A DNA stretch of 64,000 bases from Streptomyces shenzhenensis (GCF_021462265.1 NZ_JAJONF010000016.1:62001-126000); one strand, 5' to 3'. Counted from the stretch's first letter, positions 18,418-27,841 are shown. A program made the numbers and translations. The notes: generated by a model not told the origin, from the sequence alone.

Positions 18418-20316
18418 CTAGGCGGCGATCCGGATCTTCTTCGTCACCGTCACCTGGTCCAGGTCGGACACCCTTACCGTCACCGACATCGTCCACTCGC
18501 CCGCGATCGGGAGGTTGACGGAGTCGGCGGCCCAATAGCCGCCGCGGTCCGTCACGTTGGCGGGCAGGGGACCGATCTTCTGGGCGGCGAGGGTGAAGGA
18601 GAGGCGGAGTTCGGGAACGGAGGAGATGCCGCCGTCGGGGCCGAAGGCGACCGCCTGCACCGAGTTCGCGCCGACCCGGCCCGGGTCCAGGGTGATCTGT
18701 ACCTTGCCGTGGCCGTTCGGAGTGCCGACGTCGAAGGGGACGACGGCGACGGCGGCCGCGGGGATGCCGGTCGTGCCCGGCGCCGTACCCGACTCGGCCG
18801 CCTCGGCCGCGGCCCGGCCGGGCAGGGTGCCGGTGAGGATCGTGGTGATGCCCAGGACGGCGACGCCGACGGCCACTTCGGTGAGGATCGAACGGCGCAG
18901 GGCGGCCTGGTGACGGCCGGTGGAGGTGGCGGGCGGTTCGTCCGGGCTTGACGGTTTGCCGAGGGGGGACGGTTCGGCCACGGGTGGTGGGTTCTCGGCA
19001 GTCGGTGGGTTCGCCGGGGCCGGGGCGCCGACCGGCAGGGGGACGCGGTCGGGGGTGGGCACGGCCGGAGCCGTTGCCGTCGCCAGTTTCGCCGTCCAGC
19101 GGCGGGACCGCGAGGCCGCCGCCAGCAGCAGGGTCACCGCGGCCAGTTTGAGGAGGAGGAGCCGGCCGTACGACGTGTCGGTGAGCGCCTGCCAGGAGCC
19201 GAGGCCGCGCCAGGACTGGTAGACGCCGGTGCCGACGAGGACCGTCACCGCGGCGAAGGCCACGCGGGAGAAGCGGGCGACCACGGCGGCGGGCAGGGGC
19301 GTGGCGGAGCGCTGGAGGGTGATGAGGAGGGCCGTGAGGCCGCCCAGCCAGAGCGCCATGGACAACAGGTGCAGCACGGAGGACGTCATCGCCAGCGGGA
19401 CCTGGATGCCGGCCGAGGCATGTTCCGCCGCCGCCCAGGTCAGGGCCAGGGCGAGGGAGAGGACGGCGGCCGTGGCGAGGAGGGGGCGGGACGGGCGGGC
19501 CCCGTTCACGCGCTTGCGGAGGACGAGGTACAGGGCTGCCGTGAGGGCCAGGAGGGCCACCCGGGTCAGCAGGGCGAGGCCGGGGCGGCCGGTCGCGGAC
19601 TTGGCGAGGGCGGAGAGGTCGAAGGCCGTCGCCGGGGAGGTGCCCTCCTCGTACGGGGAACGGAGGACGAAGAGGAAGAGGGTGGAGGCGAGCAGGGCCC
19701 ACCAGGCCGCGCGGACCGGTCGGCGCAGAGGGGCGGGGTCCGGCGGGCGGCAGACGGCCATGAAGGCGACGGCGCCTATGAGCAGCGCCACGGCTGTGTA
19801 CGCGACGTAGCGGCCGATGTTGTAGAGGCTGCCGGTGACCGGGTTCTCGTCGGCCCCGATGGCGACGGTCGCCCTGGTCGCCGACGGCTTGCCCACGGAG
19901 AAGGTGAGGGCGCCGGAGATGGGGTGACTGTCCGCCGAGACGATCCGCCACGCCACGGTGAACGTGCCGGTGCGGAGTTTCTTCGGGAAGGTGATCCGGG
20001 CGGTGTCCGAGCCGGCCGGGCCGTGTTCGGCCTCGCCGGTGGTCACCCGGTGGTTGGTGGGGTCGTACACCCGGAACGAGTCGTCGAGGAGGCCGACGGA
20101 CTCGGTGAAGGTGAGGGTGATGGACCGGGGCGACGACTTGAGTACGGCGCCGTCGGCGGGGTCGCTGCCGCGCAGGGCCGCGTGCGCGGCCGCGGGGGTG
20201 GCAGAGCCCAGGAGGAGGGCGGCGAGGAGAGTGCCGAGGAGCGCGAGGGCGCGCAGGGTCCTGTTCCCGTGGTTGCCGGTCGGCGTCACCCGCCGCTTGC
20301 CGTGTCCTTCGCTCAC
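18418..20316 (-). CDS. CopC-CopD fusion, copper-resistance/uptake membrane protein
   Basis: 632 residues. An N-terminal signal peptide ends AAAHAALRGSDPADG, so the mature protein starts close to the copper-ligand His of a CopC domain (about 45-140). About eight membrane segments of a CopD domain follow (about 155-420). After a Pro-rich cytoplasmic linker (about 425-470) and one more membrane segment, a C-terminal beta domain (VPFDVGTPNGHGKVQITLDP) resembles the FixH/YtkA type. Likely moves or buffers copper across the membrane. GTG start with a weak ribosome binding site; the GTG at 20289 is an alternative. Confidence 0.88.
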   Translation of the reverse strand: MSEGHGKRRVTPTGNHGNRTLRALALLGTLLAALLLGSATPAAAHAALRGSDPADGAVLKSSPRSITLTFTESVGLLDDSFRVYDPTNHRVTTGEAEHGPAGSDTARITFPKKLRTGTFTVAWRIVSADSHPISGALTFSVGKPSATRATVAIGADENPVTGSLYNIGRYVAYTAVALLIGAVAFMAVCRPPDPAPLRRPVRAAWWALLASTLFLFVLRSPYEEGTSPATAFDLSALAKSATGRPGLALLTRVALLALTAALYLVLRKRVNGARPSRPLLATAAVLSLALALTWAAAEHASAGIQVPLAMTSSVLHLLSMALWLGGLTALLITLQRSATPLPAAVVARFSRVAFAAVTVLVGTGVYQSWRGLGSWQALTDTSYGRLLLLKLAAVTLLLAAASRSRRWTAKLATATAPAVPTPDRVPLPVGAPAPANPPTAENPPPVAEPSPLGKPSSPDEPPATSTGRHQAALRRSILTEVAVGVAVLGITTILTGTLPGRAAAEAAESGTAPGTTGIPAAAVAVVPFDVGTPNGHGKVQITLDPGRVGANSVQAVAFGPDGGISSVPELRLSFTLAAQKIGPLPANVTDRGGYWAADSVNLPIAGEWTMSVTVRVSDLDQVTVTKKIRIAA

Positions 20317-20521
20317 GTCACCCGCTCCGAGTTCGGAAACACGCGTTCCCAGGTCGTACGGCTGAGAGGTCTGTGGCGCTCATTCTTCTGCGGGATCGGC
20401 GGGATCTGCGGGTCGGCGGGGGGCCGCGGCAGCGCCGCCGCGCGGACGCGATCAGCCCCCTGCCAACTCGTATCCCCCGCCGACCCGCCTGGTGCGGCTC
20501 CGCACCCCTGCGCGGGGCACC

Positions 20522-20932
20522 TCACCACGTCGGGCGCGCCGACACGCCGCCGTCGGCCACCAGGTCGTGGCCGGTGATCCAGGACGCGAGCGGCGAGGCC
20601 AGGAAGACCACCGCGTTCGCCACGTCCTCCGCGCTCCCCAAGCGGCCCGCGGGCACCGCCTCCTGCCATCGCCGCACCCCCTCCGGCCAGGCCTCCGCCG
20701 GCCCTTCCCGGTCGATCAGGCCCGGGGAGACCGTGTTGACGCGGATGCCGGAGCGGCCGTATTCCAGGGCCGCCGCCCTCGCGTGCATGACCACCGCCGC
20801 CTTCGCCGTGCTGTAGTGGGCGTGGCCGGCCAGGCGCCGGGCGATGACCCGCCCGATGCCGCCGCTCGCGCCCGTGACCAGGGCGGTCTGTCCGTCCAGC
20901 AGATGAGGCGGATGAGGCAGGTGGGTCTTCAT
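20522..20932 (-). pseudogene. Short-chain dehydrogenase with a large internal in-frame deletion
   Basis: 136 residues instead of about 250. The N-terminal cofactor motif TGASGGIG (20-27) is followed after only about 12 residues by the catalytic YSTAK (40-44). Normally about 130 residues separate them. The NNAG strand, the catalytic Ser and most of the Rossmann core are missing. The C-terminal part (IRVNTVSPGLI, VFLASPLASWITGHDLVADG) is intact, so the frame was kept across the deletion near 20825. Almost certainly inactive. Its start overlaps the cupin gene by 4 bases (ATGA). Confidence 0.8.
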
Positions 20933-21417
20933 GGGCGGCAGAGTTCCGTGATGCGGGCGGCTTCGGACGGGTAACGCGTCGTGAGGTGGGCCGGGTCCCC
21001 GTGTTCGTAACCCTCGAAGGTGAATCCGGGGGCCATCGTGCAGCCGAAGAGGGTCCAGGCGCCCGGGGGTGCCACGCGGGCGCCCATCCAGGTGCCGGCC
21101 GGGACGGTCAGCTGGATGTGCTGGCCGCCGAGGAGGTCGGGGCCCAGGACCGGGGTGCTGGTGGTGCCGTCGGGGGCGAGAAGCAGGAGGTTCAGGGGGT
21201 CGCCCAGGTAGAAGTGCCAGATCTCGTCGGTGGGGAGGCGGTGCAGGGCCGAGTGGTCGGCGGCGGTGAGGAGGGCGACGATGGCGGTGCCCTCGGGGCG
21301 GCCGTCGGCACGTGCGGGACCGGCCCAGGTCTGCCGGAACAGGCCGCCTTCGCGGGGGATCGGCTCCAGGCCGTAGAGGGCGATGAGGTCATCGGGGGTC
21401 GGTGTCGGGAAGGACAT
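20929..21417 (-). CDS. Cupin family protein (DUF985 type)
   Basis: 162 residues. Small single-domain cupin with LPTDEIWHFYLGDPLNLLLL and a C-terminal APGFTFEGYEHGD segment typical of the DUF985/Cupin_5 family. Enzymatic role unknown. Third gene of the iron-box operon: its start overlaps the end of the GNAT gene by 29 bases, and its stop overlaps the SDR remnant. Confidence 0.85.
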   Translation of the reverse strand: MSFPTPTPDDLIALYGLEPIPREGGLFRQTWAGPARADGRPEGTAIVALLTAADHSALHRLPTDEIWHFYLGDPLNLLLLAPDGTTSTPVLGPDLLGGQHIQLTVPAGTWMGARVAPPGAWTLFGCTMAPGFTFEGYEHGDPAHLTTRYPSEAARITELCRP

Positions 21418-22036
21418 CTTGGAAGGCTACCGGCCGGGTGAGAAAAGCCAGTTGAGTGTGCTTTTCGGGCAGGTGGACGTCGGGGAGGTCGATCTCGGGG
21501 AGTACGACGGCGGGGCCGGGCTCGAAGCCGTGGCGCCGGAAGCGGGCGATCGCCTTCTCGTTGCGGACGTCGGGGTCCACGACGATGCGGTGCCGGCCGG
21601 GAGCGCGCAGGACGTACGCCGTGAAGGCGCTCAGCAGGGCCTGCGTCCAGCCGGGGCGGGGGCCGTCGGGGCCGGCCGGGGCGAGGAGGACGTGGATGCC
21701 GATGTCACCGGGGCGGACGTCATAGCACTCGCTCACCCGGTCGGCCACGGGGTCGTACGTCTGGAGCAGCCCCACCGGGGTGCCGCCCTTCTCGCCGGGG
21801 TGGGTGAGAAGGGCGAGGTATGCGTGGTGGGTGTCGAGGGCGGCCATGTGGGCGTAGATCCCGGCGACCTGGGAGCGGGTGAGGCCGGTCATGCCCCAGA
21901 AGGCGGCGCGTTCCGCACTGACCCAGGTGTGGACGACGTCCGCGTCGCGCTCGGGGTCGAGGGGACGCAGGCGGACGGTGCCGAACCCGGGGGCGGGGTG
22001 TTCGAAGGCAGGGTGGTGCTCGTGCTGCTCAGACAT
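21389..22036 (-). CDS. GNAT N-acyltransferase of the hydroxamate-siderophore type
   Basis: 215 residues of the Acetyltransf_8-like group, as in IucB, RhbD and MbtK, which acylate N-hydroxylated amines. Visible features are VRLRPLDPERDADVVHTWVS at the start, FWGM, GIHVLLAP, and the acetyl-CoA region VVDPDVRNEKAIARFRRHGF. The start overlaps the stop of the acylase remnant by 8 bases, which suggests coupled translation. The upstream iron box supports a role in siderophore tailoring. I recall penicillin-amidase/acyltransferase pairs (named desGH) linked to acyl- or aryl-desferrioxamines; not verified here. Confidence 0.8.
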   Translation of the reverse strand: MSEQHEHHPAFEHPAPGFGTVRLRPLDPERDADVVHTWVSAERAAFWGMTGLTRSQVAGIYAHMAALDTHHAYLALLTHPGEKGGTPVGLLQTYDPVADRVSECYDVRPGDIGIHVLLAPAGPDGPRPGWTQALLSAFTAYVLRAPGRHRIVVDPDVRNEKAIARFRRHGFEPGPAVVLPEIDLPDVHLPEKHTQLAFLTRPVAFQDVLPDTDPR

Positions 22037-23593
22037 CGGCGTCCTCCGCGCGTTCTGTCAGGTGTACGCGTTCCAGGCGGGTCCAGTCGGTGACGACCGG
22101 CGCCAGTTCTCCCTTGAGCCACAAGGGGAGTTGGTCGGTGTGGTGCGGTGCGCCGGGGACGCCGTCGGCGCCGGACGGGACCACCCAGAGGCTGTCCTCG
22201 CGGTGGGCCAGGTCCCAGACGTAGCGGGCGGCGGGGCCCCGCGCGGAGCGGTCGGTGAGGCCGGGGACGGCGGAGGTGCACAGCACGCAGTCGTGGTCGC
22301 CGGACAGCGCCGGTCCCTCGGACGGCGACGGGTCGGGCAGCGCCCGCCAGGGGGCGAGGCGGTGGGTGTCCCCCCAGGTGCCGGCGGGCAGGTCGGCCGC
22401 GACGTCCTCCACGGCCGCGCGGACGGCGGCGGGGCGGTCGACGCCGTACAGCTCATCCGCCCTCAGGAGGTGTTCGAGGGCGAAGCCGATACGGGGGGTG
22501 AGGGCCAGCCACGGGAGCAGGACCTCGGGGTGGGCCGGGGGTTCGGCGAGGGCGGCGAAGGCGGGGCGGGCGTGGGGCGTCCCTATGAGGGGCCGGCGGC
22601 GTTGGCGGGTGCCGGTGTGGGGGAGGGGGGTCCCGTGGTTTCCGTGGCTTTCGCTGGGCCGGTTTCCGAGTTGTCCGGGGCCGCGGTGATGATCGGGCCC
22701 CGCGGGGTTTCGAGTACTTCGATGCGCAGCGGGGGGTTGCCGGAGATTTCGATGGTCTCCGTGTGTTGTTCGACCGGGGTCCAGGCGCCGTCCGGGGCGA
22801 GGGCCTGCACGCCGGTCTCCGTACGCCGCAGGCGCTCCCGGTAGACGTCCTGGTAGTCGGCCATCGCGTTGGTGACGGACCAGGCGACCGTGCCCGTGTG
22901 GGCGAAGTGGGCGATGCCGGGGACGCCCGGGACCGCCAGGCCGACGACGTCGAAGTCGGGGCAGGAGAGACGGATCTGCTGGTAGATCCCGGGGGCCTCG
23001 ATGAAGCGGTGGGGGTCCCCGGCGAGGAGGGCGTGGCCCGTGGTGGTGCGGGAGCCGGCGAGGAGCCAGCCGTTGCTGCCGGAGGTACCCGGGCCGTCGG
23101 TGGCGAACAGGGGGATCGCCACCTCGCCCAGGTGCCGTACCGCCTCCTCGCGCCACAGCTTGGCCGGGAAGCCGGCGAACAGGATGCGGGTGGTCAGCCA
23201 GATGCCGAGAGGATGCCACGGCTCCCAGGTACCGGGGGCCAGGCCGGTGCGGGCGAACTCGGGCGCACGGGCGGCGCCGGCCGGCAGGCCCTCGTTGACG
23301 CCTGCCACGTACGCCCGTACCCAGTCCGCCGTCTCCGGGTCCCGTCTCTCCAGCGCCTCGAAGCAGCGGCTCGCCGTGTCCGCCAGGCGGGCCCGGCGGG
23401 CGAAGACGTCCCAGGCGACGGCCTCGGTGCCGAGGAAGGACGCCGACGTGCCCTGCGCGCGGTGCCGTTCCACCTCCAGTTGCCAGGCCCGGTCATGGGC
23501 CGTGACCCGGCCCTGCGCTCTGGCGAGTTCGCGGACATCACCCGCCCGCAGATGCGGGATGCCCCAGGCGTCGCGGTACGTCTCGATGGCCAC
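22029..23593 (-). pseudogene. Penicillin acylase family Ntn-hydrolase, internally deleted and frameshifted
   Basis: From the GTG at 23593 one frame reads the alpha chain (VAIETYRDAWGIPHLRAG) and the start of the beta chain with the nucleophile Ser in TSGSNGWLLAGSRTTTGHAL. It continues to TPRGPIITAA and stops at 22583 after an unrelated low-complexity tail. The family C-terminus resumes in another frame from about 22565 (ARPAFAALAEPPAHPEVLLP, then DHDCVLCTSAVPGLTD) and ends at 22029. Roughly 200 middle residues are missing. First gene of the iron-box operon, so the acylase half of the pair appears dead while the acyltransferase is intact. Confidence 0.8.
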
Positions 23594-23610
23594 CCGATGA
23601 CCCCCTTGTA

Positions 23611-23629
23611 TGAGGTTAGCCTTACCTAA
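23611..23629 (-). promoter_or_regulatory. Iron box (DmdR/IdeR operator)
   Basis: TGAGGTTAGCCTTACCTAA matches the 19-bp actinobacterial iron-box consensus TTAGGTTAGGCTAACCTAA at 16 of 19 positions. It lies 18 bases upstream of the acylase-remnant GTG, so the operon is predicted to be repressed by DmdR1/IdeR with iron. Confidence 0.85.
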
Positions 23630-23735
23630 GCAACTTGCGGAGGGATCGTACGTGAGGGGAAGCCGGACGGGAGGGGCGGGGGAGGCCCGCACCCTCGGTC
23701 GCGCGAAGCCGGTCCGCGCGCGGGATCATCGAGCC

Positions 23736-24365
23736 ATGGACGCCAACGCCAACGCCCCCGCCCTGCGCCTCGCCCAGGACCCCGAGGCCGACGAACTCCT
23801 CAGCCGCAGCAGGCTCGCCGCGCTCACCGGCATGCTGCTCGACCAGCAGGTGCCGATGGAGTGGGCCTTCAAGGGGCCGGCGACCATCGCACAGCGCATG
23901 GGTACGGACGATCTGGACGCCCATGAGATCGCCGCCCAGGATCCGGAGGCGTTCGCCGCGCTGCTCTCCGAGAAGCCGGCGGTGCACCGGTACCCCGGTT
24001 CCATGGCGAAGCGGATCCAGCAGCTGTGTCAGTACCTCGTCGAGCACTACGACGGTGACGCCGAGGGCGTCTGGCGTGACGTCGACAGCGGGACCGAGCT
24101 GCTCAAGCGGCTCCAGGAGCTGCCGGGGTTCGGGAAGCAGAAGGCGCAGATCTTCCTGGCGTTGCTGGGCAAGCAGCTGGGGGTGACGCCGAAGGGGTGG
24201 CGGGAGGCCGCGGGGGCGTACGGGGAGGCGGCGGCGTACCGGTCGGTGGCCGACATCACCGGGCCCGAGTCCTTGGCGAAGGTGCGGGCCCACAAGCAGG
24301 AGATGAAGGCGGCGGCGAAGGCGGCGAAGGGCGGGGGCAGCGGCAAGCAGGACGGGGTCACCTGA
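23736..24365 (+). CDS. HhH-GPD-type base-excision DNA repair protein
   Basis: 209 residues from the ATG at 23736. The helix-hairpin-helix reads LQELPGFGKQKAQIFLALLG. N-terminal segments SRLAALTGMLLDQQVPMEWA and KGPATIAQRMG fit the HhH-GPD glycosylase superfamily. The tail is Lys/Ala/Gly-rich. Probably a DNA glycosylase-like protein; lesion specificity cannot be read from the sequence. Divergent from the iron-box operon. Confidence 0.85.
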   Translation: MDANANAPALRLAQDPEADELLSRSRLAALTGMLLDQQVPMEWAFKGPATIAQRMGTDDLDAHEIAAQDPEAFAALLSEKPAVHRYPGSMAKRIQQLCQYLVEHYDGDAEGVWRDVDSGTELLKRLQELPGFGKQKAQIFLALLGKQLGVTPKGWREAAGAYGEAAAYRSVADITGPESLAKVRAHKQEMKAAAKAAKGGGSGKQDGVT

Positions 24366-24415
24366 TCAGCCGCTCCCTGCTGGCCCGTCCGCCTCCCCCG
24401 GTCTCAGCTGGAACC

Positions 24416-25069
24416 ATGACCGAGCCCCCAAGCACCGGCGGCCCCGCCGACGACGACCGGAAGGCGCATGCCACCGGCACCGTTCGGCATGAGCCCGAAC
24501 CGCCCTTCGAAGGACCGCTGCACGCCCTCTCCCGGGCCGCCTGGCAGATCGTCCTGGTCACCGGGATCGCCTCCCTGATCCTCGGTGTCCTGGTCCTCGT
24601 CTGGCCCGGCGCCTCGCTGCTCGCCGCCGGTGTGCTCTTCGGCATCTACCTGCTGATCTCCGGTGTCTTCCAGTTGGTCGCCGCGTTCGGCACGCACCGG
24701 GCGACCTCGCTGCGCGTGCTGGCCTTCATCAGCGGTGCGCTGTCGATCCTGCTGGGCCTCTTCTGCTTCCGCGGCCCCATGGAGTCGATCCTGCTGCTCG
24801 CCCTGTGGATCGGCATCGGCTGGCTGATCCGCGGGATCACCCAGACCATGGCCGCCGTCTCCGACTCCCGGATGCCCGCCCGGGGCTGGCAGGTCTTCCT
24901 CGGGATCGTCACGTTCATCGCCGGCATCGTGCTGATCGTCTCGCCGTTCAAGTCGGTCGCGGTACTCACCCTCGTCGCCGGCATCTGGCTGGTCGTCGTC
25001 GGCATCGTCGAGATCGTCACGGCCTTCGGCATCCGCGGCCGCGCCAAGCAGATCCCACAGACCCTGTGA
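24416..25069 (+). CDS. HdeD family membrane protein (DUF308)
   Basis: 217 residues with six predicted membrane segments in three pairs (for example IVLVTGIASLILGVLVLVWP and GWQVFLGIVTFIAGIVLIVS), the repeat layout of HdeD/DUF308 proteins. The hydrophilic N-terminus has about 40 residues. Function in Streptomyces unknown; acid or envelope stress is a family-level guess. Confidence 0.85.
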   Translation: MTEPPSTGGPADDDRKAHATGTVRHEPEPPFEGPLHALSRAAWQIVLVTGIASLILGVLVLVWPGASLLAAGVLFGIYLLISGVFQLVAAFGTHRATSLRVLAFISGALSILLGLFCFRGPMESILLLALWIGIGWLIRGITQTMAAVSDSRMPARGWQVFLGIVTFIAGIVLIVSPFKSVAVLTLVAGIWLVVVGIVEIVTAFGIRGRAKQIPQTL

Positions 25070-25198
25070 ACGCGGGCTTCGCGGGCGCCGGCTCCGCGGA
25101 CGCGGGGCCGTCCGCTTCGTCAACCTCGCGCCCCGCCAGTACGCCGAGCGAGCGGATCTCGTGCCCAGCGCGATGAACACCGCCCCGAACAAGGGGAC

Positions 25199-25552
25199 AT
25201 GACCCCCATGAGCAGCGGTCGATCGAGGGGACGCCACCCGCGGCCAGGCCCCGCCTGGCCGCGGGCGCTCGTGCTGCTGCTCGTCCTGCTGCTGGCCGGC
25301 GTCCCGACCGCGGCCGAGGCGCTCGCGGCCGCCACCCCGGCCGTATCGGCGGAGAGCGTCGAGCACGACGTCCTGGACACCCCGCTACGGCCCCCCGCCC
25401 GCGCCGTCCACCGCGCCGACGTACCCCAGCGTCCCGCGCCGCTGACCGACCCGGCGCCCGCCGGCCCGGCGGACCACCGCCGTCCCTGCCCGCCGGCACC
25501 GCGTCCACCGGACGCCACGCCCCTCCTGCGCACCGTGGTCCTGCGCTGCTGA
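25199..25552 (+). CDS. Small secreted protein, unknown
   Basis: 117 residues. The basic start (SRGRHPRPGPAWPR) is followed by a strong hydrophobic segment ALVLLLVLLLAGVPTAAEAL, so it is secreted or membrane-anchored. The rest is Pro/Ala/Arg-rich without a recognisable domain, ending in CPPAPRPPDATPLLRTVVLRC. AAGGGG lies 3 bases before the first ATG; the ATG at 25208 has better spacing. Confidence 0.5.
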   Translation: MTPMSSGRSRGRHPRPGPAWPRALVLLLVLLLAGVPTAAEALAAATPAVSAESVEHDVLDTPLRPPARAVHRADVPQRPAPLTDPAPAGPADHRRPCPPAPRPPDATPLLRTVVLRC

Positions 25553-25612
25553 CCGACCCGCTGTCCCGCATTCCACCCCCAGGTCAGTCAGCTCTACGCA
25601 AGGAACACAGTC

Positions 25613-25744
25613 ATGTCCTCAGACCTGTACGCCGTCCTGCGCGCCCTGCTGCGCGCGGAGGCCGTTCGCAGCACGCCGAAGCCGGAGGAGACGAAGACGG
25701 CGGAGCCGCCGCGGCCGCGGCCGCAGGAGCAGAAACGCGGTTGA
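25613..25744 (+). CDS. 43-residue small protein
   Basis: Starts at ATG 25613 with AAGGA 9 bases upstream. It reads MSSDLYAVLRALLRAEAVRS, then a charged Pro/Glu/Lys tail, ending KRG. The N-terminal amphipathic helix and the good ribosome binding site argue that it is real. No family recognised. Convergent with the HerA-like gene. Confidence 0.45.
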   Translation: MSSDLYAVLRALLRAEAVRSTPKPEETKTAEPPRPRPQEQKRG

Positions 25745-25785
25745 CCGTGCGCAGGTGAGCGCGGCGGCCCGTGCGGGGCTCCGGC

Positions 25786-27429
25786 TCACCTGCGCCTGCG
25801 GGCCGTACCGAACAGCGACCGCGTGATCTCCCGGCCGAGCTGGGTGCCCACCGACCGGGCGAGGGACTTGAACATCCCGCTGCTGACCACCTGTTCGACG
25901 AGAGAGGGCTCTTCCTTCCGGTCGGCGGCGGCCCCGGCGGCGGCCTTCGGCTCGGCCGGCGCCCGCCGCAGCCTCTCGTACGCCGACTCCCGGTCCACAG
26001 CCTGTGCATAACGTCCGTGGAGCGCCGACCCGCGCACCGCCGTGTCCACCTCCGCCGCGGGCACCGGCCCCATCAGGGACTCGGGGGCCCGCAGCCGGGT
26101 CGCCGCGACCGGGGTCGGGGCGCCGGTCTCGCTGAGCACGGTGACCACGGCCTCGCCGGTGCCGAGCCCGGTGAGCAGCTCTTCGAGGTCGTACGACGAC
26201 TTCGGGAAGGTCCGCACGGTGGCCCGCAGCGCCTTCTGGTCCTCGGGGGTGAAGGCCCTGAGCGCGTGCTGGACACGGTTGCCGAGCTGGCCGAGGACGT
26301 CGGACGGTACGTCCTTCGGGGTCTGCGTGACGAAGAAGACGCCGACCCCCTTCGAGCGAATGAGGCGCACGGTCTGGGTGATCGACTCCAGGAACGCCTT
26401 CGAGGCGTCGTTGAACAGCAGGTGCGCCTCGTCGAAGAAGAAGACCAGCCCCGGCCGGTCGGCGTCGCCGATCTCGGGGAGATCGTGGAAGAGGTCGGCG
26501 AGCAGCCACATCAGGAAGGTCGAGAAGAGGAGGGGGCGGTCCTGGACGGCGGCCAGTTCGAGGACCGAGACGATGCCCCGGCCGTCCGGTGCCGTACGCA
26601 GCAGGTCGGCCGTGTCGAACTCCGGCTCCCCGAAGAAGTCCGCCATGCCCTGCGCCTCGAAGGCGGTGAGCGAGCGCAGGATCACCCCGGCCGTGGCCGT
26701 CGACAGCCCGCCGATGTTCTTCAGTTCCGCCTTGCCCTCGTCGGAGGTGAGGAAGGCGACCACCGCCCGGAGGTCCTTGAGGTCGATCAGCTCCAGGCCC
26801 TTCGTGTCGGCGTAGTGGAAGACCAGGCCGAGGGACTGCTCCTGGGTCTGGTTGAGCTGAAGCACCTTCGACAGCAGCAGCGGGCCGAAACTGGTGATCG
26901 TCGCGCGGACGGGGATGCCGTGGCCGACGCCGCCCAGCGCGAGGAACTCGGCGGGGAAGCCGGTCGCGGTCCACTGCTGGCCGACCTCGCCCGCCCGGCC
27001 GGTGACCCTGTCGTTCGGCTGCCCGGGCCTCGCGACGCCGGACAGGTCGCCCTTGACGTCCGCCAGGAACACCGGGACACCGTGCGCCGAGAGCTGCTCG
27101 GCGATCAGCTGGAGCGTCTTGGTCTTGCCCGTGCCGGTGGCACCGGCGACCAGGCCGTGCCGGTTGAGCATGGGGAGAGGGATGCGAACGGGGACGTCGG
27201 GACGGCACCGCCCGTCCCAGAGCAGGGCACCGAGCTCCAACGCCTGACCGGCGAAGGCGTACCCGGCGGCGATCCCGGCGACCGCGGGGTTCTCGGCACC
27301 CGCAGGGTTCTCGGCGTCCGCGGGACCCTCGGCACCCACCGATCCCTCGACACCCACCGGGCCCTCGGCGGCCGCAGCGTCCTTCGCCGGGGCCGGGGCA
27401 CCGGCCTTCTCGGCCTCACCGGCATTCAT
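25786..27429 (-). CDS. HerA-like ATPase, DUF853 family
   Basis: 547 residues. Walker A GATGTGKTKTLQ is near 90-100, after a low-complexity N-terminus (GPVGVEGSVGAEGPADAENP). Walker B is LVFFFDEAHLLF, and GVFFVTQTPKDVPSDVLGQL is the sensor region. The basic tail ends GTARRRR. AGGAGG lies 7 bases before the second of two tandem ATGs, so 27429 is preferred over 27432. Family members are HerA/FtsK-like ATPases of unknown partner in bacteria (E. coli YjgR). No nuclease gene lies beside it. Confidence 0.88.
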   Translation of the reverse strand: MNAGEAEKAGAPAPAKDAAAAEGPVGVEGSVGAEGPADAENPAGAENPAVAGIAAGYAFAGQALELGALLWDGRCRPDVPVRIPLPMLNRHGLVAGATGTGKTKTLQLIAEQLSAHGVPVFLADVKGDLSGVARPGQPNDRVTGRAGEVGQQWTATGFPAEFLALGGVGHGIPVRATITSFGPLLLSKVLQLNQTQEQSLGLVFHYADTKGLELIDLKDLRAVVAFLTSDEGKAELKNIGGLSTATAGVILRSLTAFEAQGMADFFGEPEFDTADLLRTAPDGRGIVSVLELAAVQDRPLLFSTFLMWLLADLFHDLPEIGDADRPGLVFFFDEAHLLFNDASKAFLESITQTVRLIRSKGVGVFFVTQTPKDVPSDVLGQLGNRVQHALRAFTPEDQKALRATVRTFPKSSYDLEELLTGLGTGEAVVTVLSETGAPTPVAATRLRAPESLMGPVPAAEVDTAVRGSALHGRYAQAVDRESAYERLRRAPAEPKAAAGAAADRKEEPSLVEQVVSSGMFKSLARSVGTQLGREITRSLFGTARRRR

Positions 27430-27544
27430 CATCGGACCTCCTGATACCTTTTAGACCGTTTGATGACCTTTAAGGCGTCTTTTCCAGCGTCGCACTCGGT
27501 CGCCATGGCTGCGCCCGGAACGTCTGGACCGGTAGGCTTTCCGT

Positions 27545-27841
27545 GTGATCTTCAAGCGCATCGGAAACGGCCGGCCGTACCCCGACCACGGCCGGGAAAG
27601 CACCCGGCAGTGGGCGGACGTCGCACCGCGCCCGGTCCGCCTCGATCAGCTCGTGACGACCAAGGGGCAGCTCGACCTGGAGACCCTCCTCGCCGAGGAC
27701 TCGACGTTCTACGGCGACCTCTTCGCGCACGTCGTGAAGTGGCAGGGCGACCTGTACCTGGAGGACGGGCTGCACCGAGCGGTCCGCGCCGCCCTCCAGC
27801 AGCGTCAGGTGCTGCACGCGCGCGTACTCGAACTCGACTGA
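27545..27841 (+). CDS. Conserved actinobacterial 98-residue protein
   Basis: Starts at GTG 27545 (VIFKRIGNGRPYPDHGREST). The segment LYLEDGLHRAVRAALQQRQV has the E-D-G-x-H-R pattern seen in ParB/Srx-like folds. The family is widely conserved and is sometimes labelled VapB-like in databases, but no toxin gene is adjacent, so I do not call it an antitoxin. Upstream and divergent is the HerA-like gene, with a 115-base promoter gap. Confidence 0.75.
   Translation: MIFKRIGNGRPYPDHGRESTRQWADVAPRPVRLDQLVTTKGQLDLETLLAEDSTFYGDLFAHVVKWQGDLYLEDGLHRAVRAALQQRQVLHARVLELD

Noticed and set aside
20522..20932. Functional small SDR enzyme
   Set aside because: The catalytic Ser and most of the Rossmann core are absent, and the cofactor motif lies about 12 residues from YxxxK.
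27545..27841. VapB-type antitoxin of a toxin-antitoxin pair
   Set aside because: No toxin-like gene adjoins it on either side; the label appears to be a database carry-over.
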